Below the pieces are notes generated by a model. The model saw only the letters and a list, made by a program, of their open reading frames with translations. It was not told the origin of the DNA and made no database searches. A program made the translations under genes and the position numbers. This document shows, piece after piece, positions 44,363 to 53,010 of a stretch of DNA of 64,000 nt (positions within the stretch are counted from its first letter, which is position 1; every line of letters begins with the position of its first letter). The stretch covers positions 1 through 64,000 of the forward strand of contig JAPLCQ010000087.1 in assembly GCA_026392115.1 (NCBI GenBank). Reading direction: 5' to 3'. The DNA comes from Armatimonadota bacterium. GTDB taxonomy: Bacteria > Armatimonadota > Chthonomonadetes > Chthonomonadales > CAJBBX01.

Positions 44363-46806
44363 CGTTGCGCTCCGCCACCTGCTGGCTGGGCCTGATGCTG
44401 GTTGCGGCGATCCCTTGCGGCGCCGTCACCGACCTGACCATGGGCCTCGCGCCGGGCACGCCCGCCGAGGAGGCGGCGCTGATGCTCAACAACGGCTCGG
44501 CGGTCTCCGGCGGCGTGCGGCGCGCCGAGGTCGGCGGCGGATGGATATACGCCCTCACCATGCCGCCCGGCGCCAAGGTCGAGTTGCGCATGGTGCGCGA
44601 AGGGCGCGCCCAGGTCACGCTGGCCGACAGCGCCGCCCAGAAGGTGCCCTGCGCCATCACCGTGGGCGGACAGACCGTCTACGTTCGTTTCACGGTCCCC
44701 GCGGCGCATCCCATCGGTGGCCGCATCCGCGTGAAGATCAAGGCGGCGGCCGTGCCGCTGGCGGTCAGCGGCCTGGAGGTTCGGGCCGCCCTGCCGGACG
44801 GCGACGGCGACGGCGTCTCCGACCTCGTGGAGCGCCTTCTGGGCGATCCCAGCGGCGAGCGGGTGGCTCCCGCGCCCGTGCGCCACGTGCCCTCGATCCT
44901 CGATGTCGACGCCGCCGGACAGCCCGCCACCGCCTGGACCCCGCCGGGCAAGGGGGAGCGGAGCGTGCGCCTGACGCCGGCCGACGTGGCCGCGCCGGTG
45001 CGGGCCATGGGCATCCGCAAGCCCCGCGCCTATGCCGAGGCCTGCCTCCGGGCGGCGCTCCACGCGGCCGCGGCCCGCCAGGCGGGTCAGCCGCTGCGCC
45101 TGGAGCTTCCCGCGGCGGCGCCGAACGACCCGGCGACCGCCCTCGCCGCCGACGCGCTGGCGGGAGCGCTGGCCGGGGCCCAGACCGACCTCTTCGCCGA
45201 GCAGGGCTCCGTGCCGGGCGCCGCCCTCCCCGGGGGGCTGCGCGCGGCGCTGGCCGGCCTCTGGCTCACGCCGCCCGTAGAGCCCGCCGCGGGCCGTTTG
45301 GGCCTGCTCGTGGGCGATCCGCTCTCCGCTCCCAACGCCTCGCCGCTGGAGGCGCTCCGGGCGCTCTACATCCCGCTGGCCGAGCATGGCGCCGCGCCCG
45401 CGCTGATCCGGTCGGACATGCTGCAGGATGCCTCGGCATTGCGCGGCATCTCGGCTCTCATCGTCTCCTTCGCCGTGGAGGTCCCAAGTGACGCGGCGGC
45501 CGTGCGGTCGCTGGCCGAATGGGCGCGGGCCGGCGGCGTGCTCCTGGTCATCGGCGCCGACGCCGACGCCGCGGCCGACGCGGGCGCGTGGTGGCGGGCC
45601 GCTGGCCAGCCCAGCGCAACGGCGGCCCTCTTCGCGCAGGCGGGCCTCCAGGGCGCCGTCCCCCGCAAATCCGCCCCGACGGCTCTGGACCTGCCCATCC
45701 CGTGGGTGCAGGCGGGCGCGTTGGCCGAGGCCGCACAGGCCGGGCAGTGGGCGCTGGACCTGGCGTCGCCGGTCCTGCGCGGCGGCGATTGGCTGCTGCG
45801 CCTGGAGCCGGGCGCGGCCGGCCTGCCGCTGCCGGCGGTGGAGTCCATCGACCTCCGCGTGGCCGGCAGGCCGGCGGTGGCCTTCCGGTGCGGCACGGAG
45901 ACCGAGACCCGCTTTCTGTGGGATGACGACGGCACCGTCATCACCGGCAACGCGCGCACTCCCGCGGTCGAGGGCGCCTGGACCTATCGGTTCGCTCCCC
46001 TGCCCGGCGCGGGGCCCGCCCGGCTGACGCTGCGCCTGCGCGGAGCCTGCCGCGTCTCGATCGCCGCCGCGCCGCCGGCCGGTCCGCTCCTGGAGGCCCA
46101 GGGCGCGGGCCTCGGCGCCCTCTTCGCCACCGTGCGGGCGGCGCGTCCCGAGTACGTCGCCCCCTGCGCCGCGCCGCCCGGCGCCACGCTCCTGCTGAAG
46201 GTGCGCCCGGGAGGCGAGCCGGTTGTCTGGGAGGCGCCCTGCGGCAAGGGGCGCGTTGCCTACGCGGGGCTCGACCCGCTCCACTTCGGTTCATCGGTGC
46301 GGGCGGCGAGGCTGCTCCGGGCGCTGGTCCGCCGGGCGTTCGACCGCACCGACGGGCAGTACAGCGAGACGGGGCTCGTGGTCTGGCGGCGCGGCTCGCT
46401 CGTCACGGCCCACGCGGCGCTCAGGCCGCAGCAGCTGGACGGAGCCTACGTGGACCTGCTGGACGCCGACCTGCCCGAGACGGTGGACCCCAGCCTGCAG
46501 CCCGGCGCTTCGGTCGTGCTTGCCGAGGTCCCTGCCGGCAGGCGCCCGCGCGTGGCGGCCTCGGACCGGCCCCTGGTGGCCGTTTCCGAGGGACTGCAGT
46601 CCACGGGCTATGCGGTGGCGGCGGGCCCCGAGGGGCGCGTCACCACGCGCATCTCCCGCGGCCGCAGCCGTCCCGCGGGCGCGAAGGCGTTCAGCCTCTG
46701 GGGCGAGCCGCTGGCCGTGCAGGTGCAGGAGAACAGCCGCACCGTGGCCGTGCGGGTGGCGGCCCCGGCGGACGGCGCGGTGGTGCGGCTGGGCTGGAAG
46801 CGGTAG
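44359..46806 (+). CDS. Large secreted protein of unknown function with Ca-binding-like motif and GATase-like domain
   Basis: An 815-residue protein. A signal peptide covers residues 1-23. DGDGDGVSDLVERLLGDPS at about residues 147-165 resembles a thrombospondin type 3 / dockerin-like calcium loop. Around residues 350-420, ISALIVSFAVEVPSDAAAVR with LAEWARAGGVLLVIGADAD resembles the GATase-like (beta-galactosidase trimerisation) fold; a similar fragment near residue 620 reads WEAPCGKGRVAYAGLDPLHF. No catalytic residues are recognised. The text is very Ala/Gly-rich. It overlaps the small upstream gene. Confidence 0.7.
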   Translation: MTLRSATCWLGLMLVAAIPCGAVTDLTMGLAPGTPAEEAALMLNNGSAVSGGVRRAEVGGGWIYALTMPPGAKVELRMVREGRAQVTLADSAAQKVPCAITVGGQTVYVRFTVPAAHPIGGRIRVKIKAAAVPLAVSGLEVRAALPDGDGDGVSDLVERLLGDPSGERVAPAPVRHVPSILDVDAAGQPATAWTPPGKGERSVRLTPADVAAPVRAMGIRKPRAYAEACLRAALHAAAARQAGQPLRLELPAAAPNDPATALAADALAGALAGAQTDLFAEQGSVPGAALPGGLRAALAGLWLTPPVEPAAGRLGLLVGDPLSAPNASPLEALRALYIPLAEHGAAPALIRSDMLQDASALRGISALIVSFAVEVPSDAAAVRSLAEWARAGGVLLVIGADADAAADAGAWWRAAGQPSATAALFAQAGLQGAVPRKSAPTALDLPIPWVQAGALAEAAQAGQWALDLASPVLRGGDWLLRLEPGAAGLPLPAVESIDLRVAGRPAVAFRCGTETETRFLWDDDGTVITGNARTPAVEGAWTYRFAPLPGAGPARLTLRLRGACRVSIAAAPPAGPLLEAQGAGLGALFATVRAARPEYVAPCAAPPGATLLLKVRPGGEPVVWEAPCGKGRVAYAGLDPLHFGSSVRAARLLRALVRRAFDRTDGQYSETGLVVWRRGSLVTAHAALRPQQLDGAYVDLLDADLPETVDPSLQPGASVVLAEVPAGRRPRVAASDRPLVAVSEGLQSTGYAVAAGPEGRVTTRISRGRSRPAGAKAFSLWGEPLAVQVQENSRTVAVRVAAPADGAVVRLGWKR

Positions 46807-46815
46807 CCCGCCGCC

Positions 46816-48729
46816 TCAGTCCGGCGCCGACACGGTGGGCAGCTCCGTCATGCGGAGGCGGGTGGCGCCGTAAGGCATGAGCGTCACCATCTCCTTCTCG
46901 CCCGAGCCGGGGCAGGGGCTCTCGGGCGTGGGACCCGCAGAGTTCATCACCAGTCCCCAATCCGGCACGCGGCGGGCGAAGGCCGAGGCCCGCAGCGGGC
47001 AGTGGGCGTCGGTGAAGGGCGACACATCGTCCCGCACCTCGCGCCGCTCGATAGCCACGTGCGGCGTGGCGTCGGAGCCCAGTTCCAGCGTGTAGGCCCA
47101 CTCGCCGGCGGACAGCAGCTCGTAGTCGGCGCTCCGCTGCCCCGGCGCCGGGTCCGGATTCCCCGCGATGAGCCGGTACTCCGCGGGCACCTTCAACGAG
47201 AGGACGAGCGGACCGTAGTGGAGCGCCGCCGCGCCCCGGTAGCGCCGCTCGCACCGGACGCGCATGGGCAGGTGGAGGCGGAGCTCGTCGCCGGCGCTCC
47301 AGACGCGGCGCACGGTATGCCAGCCGGGCTCCAGGTCGTCCGAGCCGTCGGGGCTCGTCAGTTCCGCCCCCTCGCACCAGCCCGGCACGCGGACCGTCAG
47401 GCCGAACGGCTCCGGCGCGCCGCTGACCACGCGGTAGGTGACATCCATGTCGAACGGGTAGCCCGTGCGCGCCTCGATCACCACTTCGGCGCCGCCGACT
47501 TTGGCGCTGACCACCGACGGCCCAAGCACGGCCGACACGAGGCCGCCGTCGGGCGCCCGCATCCAGAGGCTCCGAACGAGTTTGGGCCACCCCTGGTGCA
47601 GGTTGGCGGTGCAGCAGCCGTAGTTGGGCTCCAGTCCGAACGTGTTGGAGGTGTCGTCGTTGTTGGTCCAGTGGCGCGGCGCCACGGTGCAGAGGGCCTG
47701 GTTGGCCTGCTGGTCGTACTGGTGGCCCCACATGTCCTCGGTGAACGCCCCGGGCAGCGCGTTGTAGGCGATGCGCTCCAGGCGGTCGGCCAGTTCGTGC
47801 GCGCCGAAGAGCGGCAGCAACTCCTCGAGCGAGTACATGTACTCGACCACGGCGCATAGCTCCGTGCCCTGCGTGGGGTCGAGGCCGGCGTAGTGCTCGT
47901 CGCCGGTGAAGATGCCCGTGGCCTGGCCGTGCCGGCTGTCCAGCGCCGCCATGGCCCGTCGGGGCCCCTCCGCGTCGGCCGGATCGCCGCTCTGACGCCA
48001 CCAGACGCCCGCGGTCTTCACGGCCATGGCGTTGTTCACGACGTGCGTGTGCAGCACGCAGGCCTCGCGAGGGGTCTTGTCCGTGTGGACGAAGTCGGCG
48101 AAGTGGGCGCGCCAGCCGTAGCCCTGCTCGGCCAGTTGCGCGGCGACGTCGAGCAGCCAGGCCTCGCCGGTGCGCTGGTAGAGCCAGTGGATGGAGAGCA
48201 CGCCGTCGGCCCAGCGGTGCTTTCCCCAGTCCCGAAGCGGCACGGCGGCCAGGTTGTCGCGGAGCCAGCGGCAGAAGCCCGTGACGGCGGGCACGACGCG
48301 CGGGTCGCCGGTGGCTTCGGCGTGCTGCACCAGCACCTTCAGGACCAGGAAGACGGGCCAGTGGTCGTAGGCTTGCCGGTCCGGGGCCTGCACGGGCCCG
48401 ATCCAGCCGTCGGGCCGCACCATGCCCAGGATGCCGTCGATCCAGCGCTGGGCCTTCGCCTTCAGGCGCGGGTCATCCAGCACGTGGGCCAGCGGGGTCA
48501 GCCCGTCCAGGTAGTAGGGGCCGCGCTCCCACCCCTCCACGCCGCCGCCCAGCCACATGTTGCCGGGCCCCAGGTCGGGCCAGAACTCCTCGATGCGCCC
48601 GGTGATGGTCGCGGCCTGCAGGCGGCACTGCGCATCCAGCCAGCCCAGCGGGCGCACGGAACCCAGCGGCAGGGGCGCGAAGGCGGTGGGCTGAAGCCCG
48701 GGCCGGTCGGCGGCAGGCGTGGCAGGCAT
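46816..48729 (-). CDS. DUF1680 / GH127-type glycoside hydrolase (beta-L-arabinofuranosidase-like)
   Basis: A 637-residue (alpha/alpha)6-barrel enzyme. GH127 uses a cysteine nucleophile held by zinc: Glu290 and Cys292 in GTELCAVVEYM, then Cys372-Cys373 in NYGCCTANLHQGWPKL, with spacing (80) close to the 77 seen in the studied enzyme. No signal peptide, so cytoplasmic. It probably cleaves beta-linked L-arabinofuranose or a similar sugar. I chose the ATG at 48729 with GGAGGA; the frame continues upstream without homology. Confidence 0.9.
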   Translation of the reverse strand: MPATPAADRPGLQPTAFAPLPLGSVRPLGWLDAQCRLQAATITGRIEEFWPDLGPGNMWLGGGVEGWERGPYYLDGLTPLAHVLDDPRLKAKAQRWIDGILGMVRPDGWIGPVQAPDRQAYDHWPVFLVLKVLVQHAEATGDPRVVPAVTGFCRWLRDNLAAVPLRDWGKHRWADGVLSIHWLYQRTGEAWLLDVAAQLAEQGYGWRAHFADFVHTDKTPREACVLHTHVVNNAMAVKTAGVWWRQSGDPADAEGPRRAMAALDSRHGQATGIFTGDEHYAGLDPTQGTELCAVVEYMYSLEELLPLFGAHELADRLERIAYNALPGAFTEDMWGHQYDQQANQALCTVAPRHWTNNDDTSNTFGLEPNYGCCTANLHQGWPKLVRSLWMRAPDGGLVSAVLGPSVVSAKVGGAEVVIEARTGYPFDMDVTYRVVSGAPEPFGLTVRVPGWCEGAELTSPDGSDDLEPGWHTVRRVWSAGDELRLHLPMRVRCERRYRGAAALHYGPLVLSLKVPAEYRLIAGNPDPAPGQRSADYELLSAGEWAYTLELGSDATPHVAIERREVRDDVSPFTDAHCPLRASAFARRVPDWGLVMNSAGPTPESPCPGSGEKEMVTLMPYGATRLRMTELPTVSAPD

Positions 48730-48848
48730 GGCGTCCTCCAGGGGGCGTTCGTTGTCCGCGGATTCTACCCGGCGGCCATGCACGGTACCATAGAGCCGGA
48801 TGGAGGCGCGGACGCCACGGTGACGGCGACGGGCCCGGGGGGAGCCAG

Positions 48849-49943
48849 ATGAGGCATCGACGAACACGGACGGTGGGCATTCTGACATCGGGCGGCGATT
48901 GCCCGGGCCTCAACGCGGCCATCCGCGGCGTGGCCAAGGCCTGCATGGGCACCTACGGCATGGATGTCATCGGCATCCTCGACGGCTTCACGGGGCTGGT
49001 CGAGAACCGCGTCATGCACCTGACCGAGCGCGACATGATCGGCCTGCTGACCCTGGGAGGCACGATCCTGGGCACCAGCCGCAACAAGCCGCACAAGATG
49101 CCCCGGGCCGACGGCACCACGCGGGACATGACCGGCGCCGCCGTGGACACCTACCACCGGCTGGACCTGGACTGCCTGATCTGTATCGGCGGCGGCGGCA
49201 CGGCCAAGAACGCCATCCGCCTCGCCAACGAGGGCCTCAACATCATCACGCTGCCCAAGACGATCGACAACGACGTGGCGGGCACGGACCTGACCTTCGG
49301 CTACGACAGCGCCATGTTCATCGCCGCCGAGGCCATCGACCGCCTGCACACCACCGCATCCAGCCACCAGCGGGTGATTCTGGTCGACATCATGGGACAC
49401 AACGCCGGCTGGCTCGCCCTGGGCGCCACGCTGGCCGGCGGCGCCGACGTCTGCCTGATCCCGGAAATCCCCTACAACAAAGAGGCCGTGCTCAAGGCGG
49501 TGGAGAACCGGCGCACCAAGGGCCGCCGGTTCAGCCTCGTCTCGGTGGCCGAGGGCGCCCGCCCGGCCGTCCCCGAGCGCGAAATCCCGGTGGGCGATGC
49601 GCCGACCGACCTGGCCACCGAGGAGCCGCTGGAGACCGTCACCAGCCTGACGTTGGCCATGGAGGTGGAGGCGGCCCTGGGCATCGAAACGCGCGTCACC
49701 ACGCTGGGCCACGTCCAGCGGGGCGGCACCCCGACGCCCACCGACCGGCTCCTGGCCACGCAGCTCGGCTGCACCGCCGCCCGGCTCATCCACGAGAACG
49801 TCTTCGGGGTGATGGTGGCGGTTCGCGGCTCCCGGTTCGAGCCCGTGCCGCTGGACCAGGTGGCGGGCCTGAAAAAGACCATCCCGCTGGACCACCCCAT
49901 GGTCGAGACGGCGCGGATGATAGGCGTCTGCCTGGGCGACTGA
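48849..49943 (+). CDS. pfkA: 6-phosphofructokinase (group III / mixed-substrate type)
   Basis: A 364-residue glycolytic enzyme making fructose 1,6-bisphosphate. GILTSGGDCPGLNAAIRG (10-27), ICIGGGGTAKNA (111-122), the catalytic PKTIDNDVAGTD (136-147), VDIMGHNAGWLAL and GHVQRGG are present. PKTIDND rather than PGTIDND and GGGGT in place of GGDGS put it among the group III enzymes, some of which use ATP and others pyrophosphate. GGGGGAG precedes the ATG. It stands as a single gene. Confidence 0.92.
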   Translation: MRHRRTRTVGILTSGGDCPGLNAAIRGVAKACMGTYGMDVIGILDGFTGLVENRVMHLTERDMIGLLTLGGTILGTSRNKPHKMPRADGTTRDMTGAAVDTYHRLDLDCLICIGGGGTAKNAIRLANEGLNIITLPKTIDNDVAGTDLTFGYDSAMFIAAEAIDRLHTTASSHQRVILVDIMGHNAGWLALGATLAGGADVCLIPEIPYNKEAVLKAVENRRTKGRRFSLVSVAEGARPAVPEREIPVGDAPTDLATEEPLETVTSLTLAMEVEAALGIETRVTTLGHVQRGGTPTPTDRLLATQLGCTAARLIHENVFGVMVAVRGSRFEPVPLDQVAGLKKTIPLDHPMVETARMIGVCLGD

Positions 49944-49952
49944 CACAAACCA

Positions 49953-50019
49953 ACACGGACCGACTCGGCCTTTGACGGGGTCCGTGTCAGTCCGTGTCGG
50001 TCCGTGGAGGTCCGTGTCC
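49953..50019. repeat. Short tandem repeat of GTCCGTGTCN, with inverted copy
   Basis: Four 10-base units run from 49980 to 50019 (GTCCGTGTCA, GTCCGTGTCG, GTCCGTGGAG, GTCCGTGTCC). ACACGGAC at 49953-49960 is the reverse complement of the unit and can pair with any of them, so the array may serve as a terminator between pfkA and the NIPSNAP gene. Confidence 0.75.
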
Positions 50020-50023
50020 CGTT

Positions 50024-50767
50024 CTACTTGATCGGCGAGTAGTCCGTCGGTGTCATGTAGATCGACTCCGCCTTGTCCACCAGCCGCCCGTCGCGCTCCG
50101 ATTCTGTGCGGACGCGCGTCCACTCGGGATCCTGGCCAAACTCGCGCCATGACTTGTCGGCGGCCTCGCGGCTCTTGTGGGCCAGCAGGTAGATCAGCGT
50201 ATCGTTCATGCCCTGCTCCTGGCCCGTGGGGGTCCAGTAGCCGATGGATGTCATCCCGTGCTTGCGGAAGAGCCGCAGCGTGTTGTCGCGGAACCGGGCG
50301 TTCAGGGCGTCGAGCTTGCCGGGCGCGGCGGTGTAGATGCGCATCTCGAAGAGCCGATCACCGCGGCTTGAGGAGCGGCGGATGGCCGGCGAGTAGTCCG
50401 TGGCCGTGAGGAACTGCGACGTGATGCGCGTCACCAGCTTGCCGTTGGCCTCGGACTCGCGTGCGGCCTTCTGCCAGTCCGGATCTTTGCCGAACTCGGC
50501 GAAGGAGGCGTCGCGGGCCTCCTTGGTGGGGCAGGCGACGATGTAGACCAGCTTGTTCTGCGTGTTGTCCACGGGAACCCAGTAGCCCACGCTGTCGATG
50601 CCGTGCTTGCGGAAGAGGCGCACGGTGGCGGTTCGGAACCGGGCGTTCAGGCCGTCCAGCTTGCCGGGCTCGGCATAGTAGGTGCGGATCTCGAAGCAGC
50701 GCGTGTCGCGGGCGGGCTCGGCCGGCGGCAGGGCCGCAACGGCGCACAGGGCGACGAGCTGGACCAT
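50024..50767 (-). CDS. Tandem NIPSNAP-domain protein
   Basis: A 247-residue protein with a short hydrophobic N-terminus (residues 1-15) and two NIPSNAP (dimeric alpha-beta barrel) domains: FEIRTYYAEPGKLDGLNARF at about 25-44 and FEMRIYTAAPGKLDALNARF at about 140-159, each followed by FRKHG and a GYW motif. The two halves arose by internal duplication. The function is unknown; members are common in Planctomycetota and related groups. It starts 24 bases upstream of the accC end but belongs to its own unit. Confidence 0.88.
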   Translation of the reverse strand: MVQLVALCAVAALPPAEPARDTRCFEIRTYYAEPGKLDGLNARFRTATVRLFRKHGIDSVGYWVPVDNTQNKLVYIVACPTKEARDASFAEFGKDPDWQKAARESEANGKLVTRITSQFLTATDYSPAIRRSSSRGDRLFEMRIYTAAPGKLDALNARFRDNTLRLFRKHGMTSIGYWTPTGQEQGMNDTLIYLLAHKSREAADKSWREFGQDPEWTRVRTESERDGRLVDKAESIYMTPTDYSPIK

Positions 50768-50791
50768 GGTATGGCTCCCTTCCGAGGTTGG

Positions 50792-52147
50792 TTACTCGGT
50801 GTCCGGCGTGATGTGCCGGGCGATGAAGTCGGTGGCGATCTCGCCGTGCCGGTAGGCCGGAGTGGCGATGATGCGCTTCTGCAGGCTGATGTTGGTCGGA
50901 AGCCCCACGATGCGGATCTCGTCCAGCGCGCCGGCCATCCGCGCGATGGCCTCGGGGCGGGTCGGCGCCCAGACGATCAGCTTGGCCAGCATCGGGTCGT
51001 AGTAGGGCGGCACGTCGTAGCCGGGATAGATGTAGCTGTCCACGCGGACGCCGGGCCCGCCCGGGAAGTGGAGCGACTCGATCCGCCCAGCCGACGGCGC
51101 GTAGCCCCGCTCGGGGTCCTCAGCCGTGATGCGGCACTCGATGGCGTGTCCGTTGATGTGTACGGACTTCTGTGCGATGGAGAGCGGCTCGCCGGCGGCG
51201 ATGCGAATCTGCTCATGGACGATGTCGAAACCCGTGACCAACTCCGTCACCGGATGCTCGACCTGCAGCCGCGTGTTCATCTCCAGGAAGTAGAAGTCGC
51301 CCTTCTTGTCGACCAGGAACTCCACCGTGCCGGCGTTGCGGTAGCCCACGCTCCTGGCCAGGCGCACGGCGGACTCGGCGATGCGCGTGCGGAGCGAGCC
51401 GGGCAACTCCCCGGCGGGGGCCTCCTCCACCAGCTTCTTGTGGCGCAGGTTCTGCAGCGAGCACTCGCGCAAGCCGAGGTGGATGGCGTGGCCGCGGCCG
51501 TCGCCCATGATCTGCGCCTCGATGTGCCGGGGCGCCTCGATGAGCTTCTCCAGGTAGACCTCGGGGTTCCCGAAGGCGCTCTCGGCCTCGGATCGGGCCA
51601 TCTGCAGGGCGCGGGGCAGTTGGTCGGGCTCGTCCACGCGCCGGATGCCCGTGCCGCCGCCGCCCGCAACGGCCTTGATGTAGACCGGGTAGCCGATCTT
51701 GCCGGCCACGCGCAGCGCGTCGGCCTCGCCGGTGATCTCGCCGCCTGAGCCGGGGATCACGGGGACGCGGGCCGCGCGGGCGATCTCGCGAGCCTGCGCT
51801 TTGTCGCCCATCTGCTCGATCACGGCCGCCGGCGGGCCGATGAAGGCCAGCTTGCAGGCCTCGCACGCCTCGGCGAAGCCCGCCTGCTCGCTCAGGTAGC
51901 CGTAGCCCGGATGGACCGCCTCGGCGCCGGTGATATGGGCCGCGCCGATGATGTTGGGCGCATGGAGGTAGCTGTCCTTGTTCGGCGGCGGGCCGATGCA
52001 GACGGCCTCGTCGGCGAGCTTGACGTGCAGCGACTCCGCGTCGGCCTGGGAGTAGACCGCCACGGACTGGATCCGCATCTCGCGGCAGGCGCGTATGACG
52101 CGGACGGCTATCTCGCCCCGATTGGCTATGAGGATCTTCTTAAACAT
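50792..52147 (-). CDS. accC: Biotin carboxylase subunit of acetyl-CoA carboxylase
   Basis: A 451-residue enzyme carboxylating biotin on AccB with ATP and bicarbonate. The MFKKILIANRGEIAVRVIRA start, AEAVHPGYGYLSE, the glycine loop AVAGGGGTGIRR, YLEKLIEAPRHIEAQ, FLEMNTRLQVEHPVTE and YDPMLAKLI are all family features. Two oddities: Thr in GGGGT where GGGGRG is usual, and LRECSLQNLRHKKLVEEAP with one extra residue compared with the common QRRHQK text. I prefer the ATG at 52147; one three codons upstream is possible. A pilin gene separates it from accB. Confidence 0.93.
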   Translation of the reverse strand: MFKKILIANRGEIAVRVIRACREMRIQSVAVYSQADAESLHVKLADEAVCIGPPPNKDSYLHAPNIIGAAHITGAEAVHPGYGYLSEQAGFAEACEACKLAFIGPPAAVIEQMGDKAQAREIARAARVPVIPGSGGEITGEADALRVAGKIGYPVYIKAVAGGGGTGIRRVDEPDQLPRALQMARSEAESAFGNPEVYLEKLIEAPRHIEAQIMGDGRGHAIHLGLRECSLQNLRHKKLVEEAPAGELPGSLRTRIAESAVRLARSVGYRNAGTVEFLVDKKGDFYFLEMNTRLQVEHPVTELVTGFDIVHEQIRIAAGEPLSIAQKSVHINGHAIECRITAEDPERGYAPSAGRIESLHFPGGPGVRVDSYIYPGYDVPPYYDPMLAKLIVWAPTRPEAIARMAGALDEIRIVGLPTNISLQKRIIATPAYRHGEIATDFIARHITPDTE

Positions 52148-52207
52148 GCGCTCCATTCACTTGCAGGCCGCAGGCGGCCGGAGTGTGCGGGGTCGACCCG
52201 GCTCTGG

Positions 52208-52561
52208 TCAGAACCCCTCGTGCCCGGGGTGCGGGCAGGAGATGCGGCCCGTGGCCGGGTCATAGCGGTAGGGCTCGCCGCCCACGGCGCACTTGCGGAG
52301 TTCGCCCGTGATCTCGCGGACCTGCGACAGGTCCGCCGGGTAGCCGCCGTCGGGGTCCGACGCCTGCGCGGCCTCGATGCACTGCCGGTCCGAACGGAGG
52401 TTCTGGACGCAGACGCTGTCCTTGGCGTAGGTGATGACGCCCTTGGCCTTCTTGCCGTCGGGCGTCCCGCCGCCCGTGAGGCGCGGGATGAGGACCGCGG
52501 CCAGGATGACCAGCACGACCACCACGACCAGAATCTCGATGAGCCCGAACGCGCGCCGCAC
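52208..52561 (-). CDS. Minor pseudopilin between accB and accC
   Basis: A 117-residue protein with a GTG start at 52561, five bases after the accB stop. MRRAFGLIEILVVVVVLVIL is a prepilin segment with FGLIE in place of FTLIE, keeping the key Glu at position 5 of the mature protein. The remainder is short, acidic and carries three Cys (VCVQNLR, QCIEAAQ, KCAVGGE) and a final ISCPHPGHEGF. It is much smaller than the H-x9-DG pseudopilins. Its place inside the acc operon is unusual. Confidence 0.8.
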   Translation of the reverse strand: MRRAFGLIEILVVVVVLVILAAVLIPRLTGGGTPDGKKAKGVITYAKDSVCVQNLRSDRQCIEAAQASDPDGGYPADLSQVREITGELRKCAVGGEPYRYDPATGRISCPHPGHEGF

Positions 52562-52566
52562 GGCGG

Positions 52567-53010
52567 TCAGTCCCCGTCCGCCGCGGCAATGGCGAAGAGC
52601 GGCTGGCCGTACTCGACCGAGGCGCCGTCCTCCACCAGCACGTCGCGCACCACGCCGGTGGTCTCGCTCCGGACCTCGGACATGAGCTTCATCGACTCGA
52701 CGCCGCCCACGACCTGCCCCTCGGTCACCAGGTCGCCCACGGCGATGGGCCTCTCCAGGTGGTGGAAGACACCCACCAGCGAAGCGGTCACCTGCTCGGC
52801 GTCCGGCTCGGAGCCCGCGGGCGCGGGCGCCTCCCCGGCCGCCGGATGGTCGGCGGACGACGCGGGCTCTTCATGGGCATGGTGGCCCGCGGCGCTCGGC
52901 TCTCGGCGCAGGACGATGCGACGGTCGCCGGCGCGGAGCGTCACCTCGCGCGCTGTGGAGCCGGCCAGGAGGCTCGCGATGGCCTCGACCTCTCGGATCA
53001 GATCTTCCAT
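52567..53010 (-). CDS. accB: Biotin carboxyl carrier protein
   Basis: A 147-residue carrier subunit of acetyl-CoA carboxylase. An N-terminal helical part (1-36), a Pro/Ala/His-rich linker (about 37-75) and a biotinyl domain with Lys108 in VGGVESMKLMSEV. The common EAMKM is ESMKLM here. It overlaps the end of the Cys-rich membrane protein gene by 13 bases, and no strong ribosome site lies before the ATG, which suggests coupled translation. Confidence 0.95.
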   Translation of the reverse strand: MEDLIREVEAIASLLAGSTAREVTLRAGDRRIVLRREPSAAGHHAHEEPASSADHPAAGEAPAPAGSEPDAEQVTASLVGVFHHLERPIAVGDLVTEGQVVGGVESMKLMSEVRSETTGVVRDVLVEDGASVEYGQPLFAIAAADGD

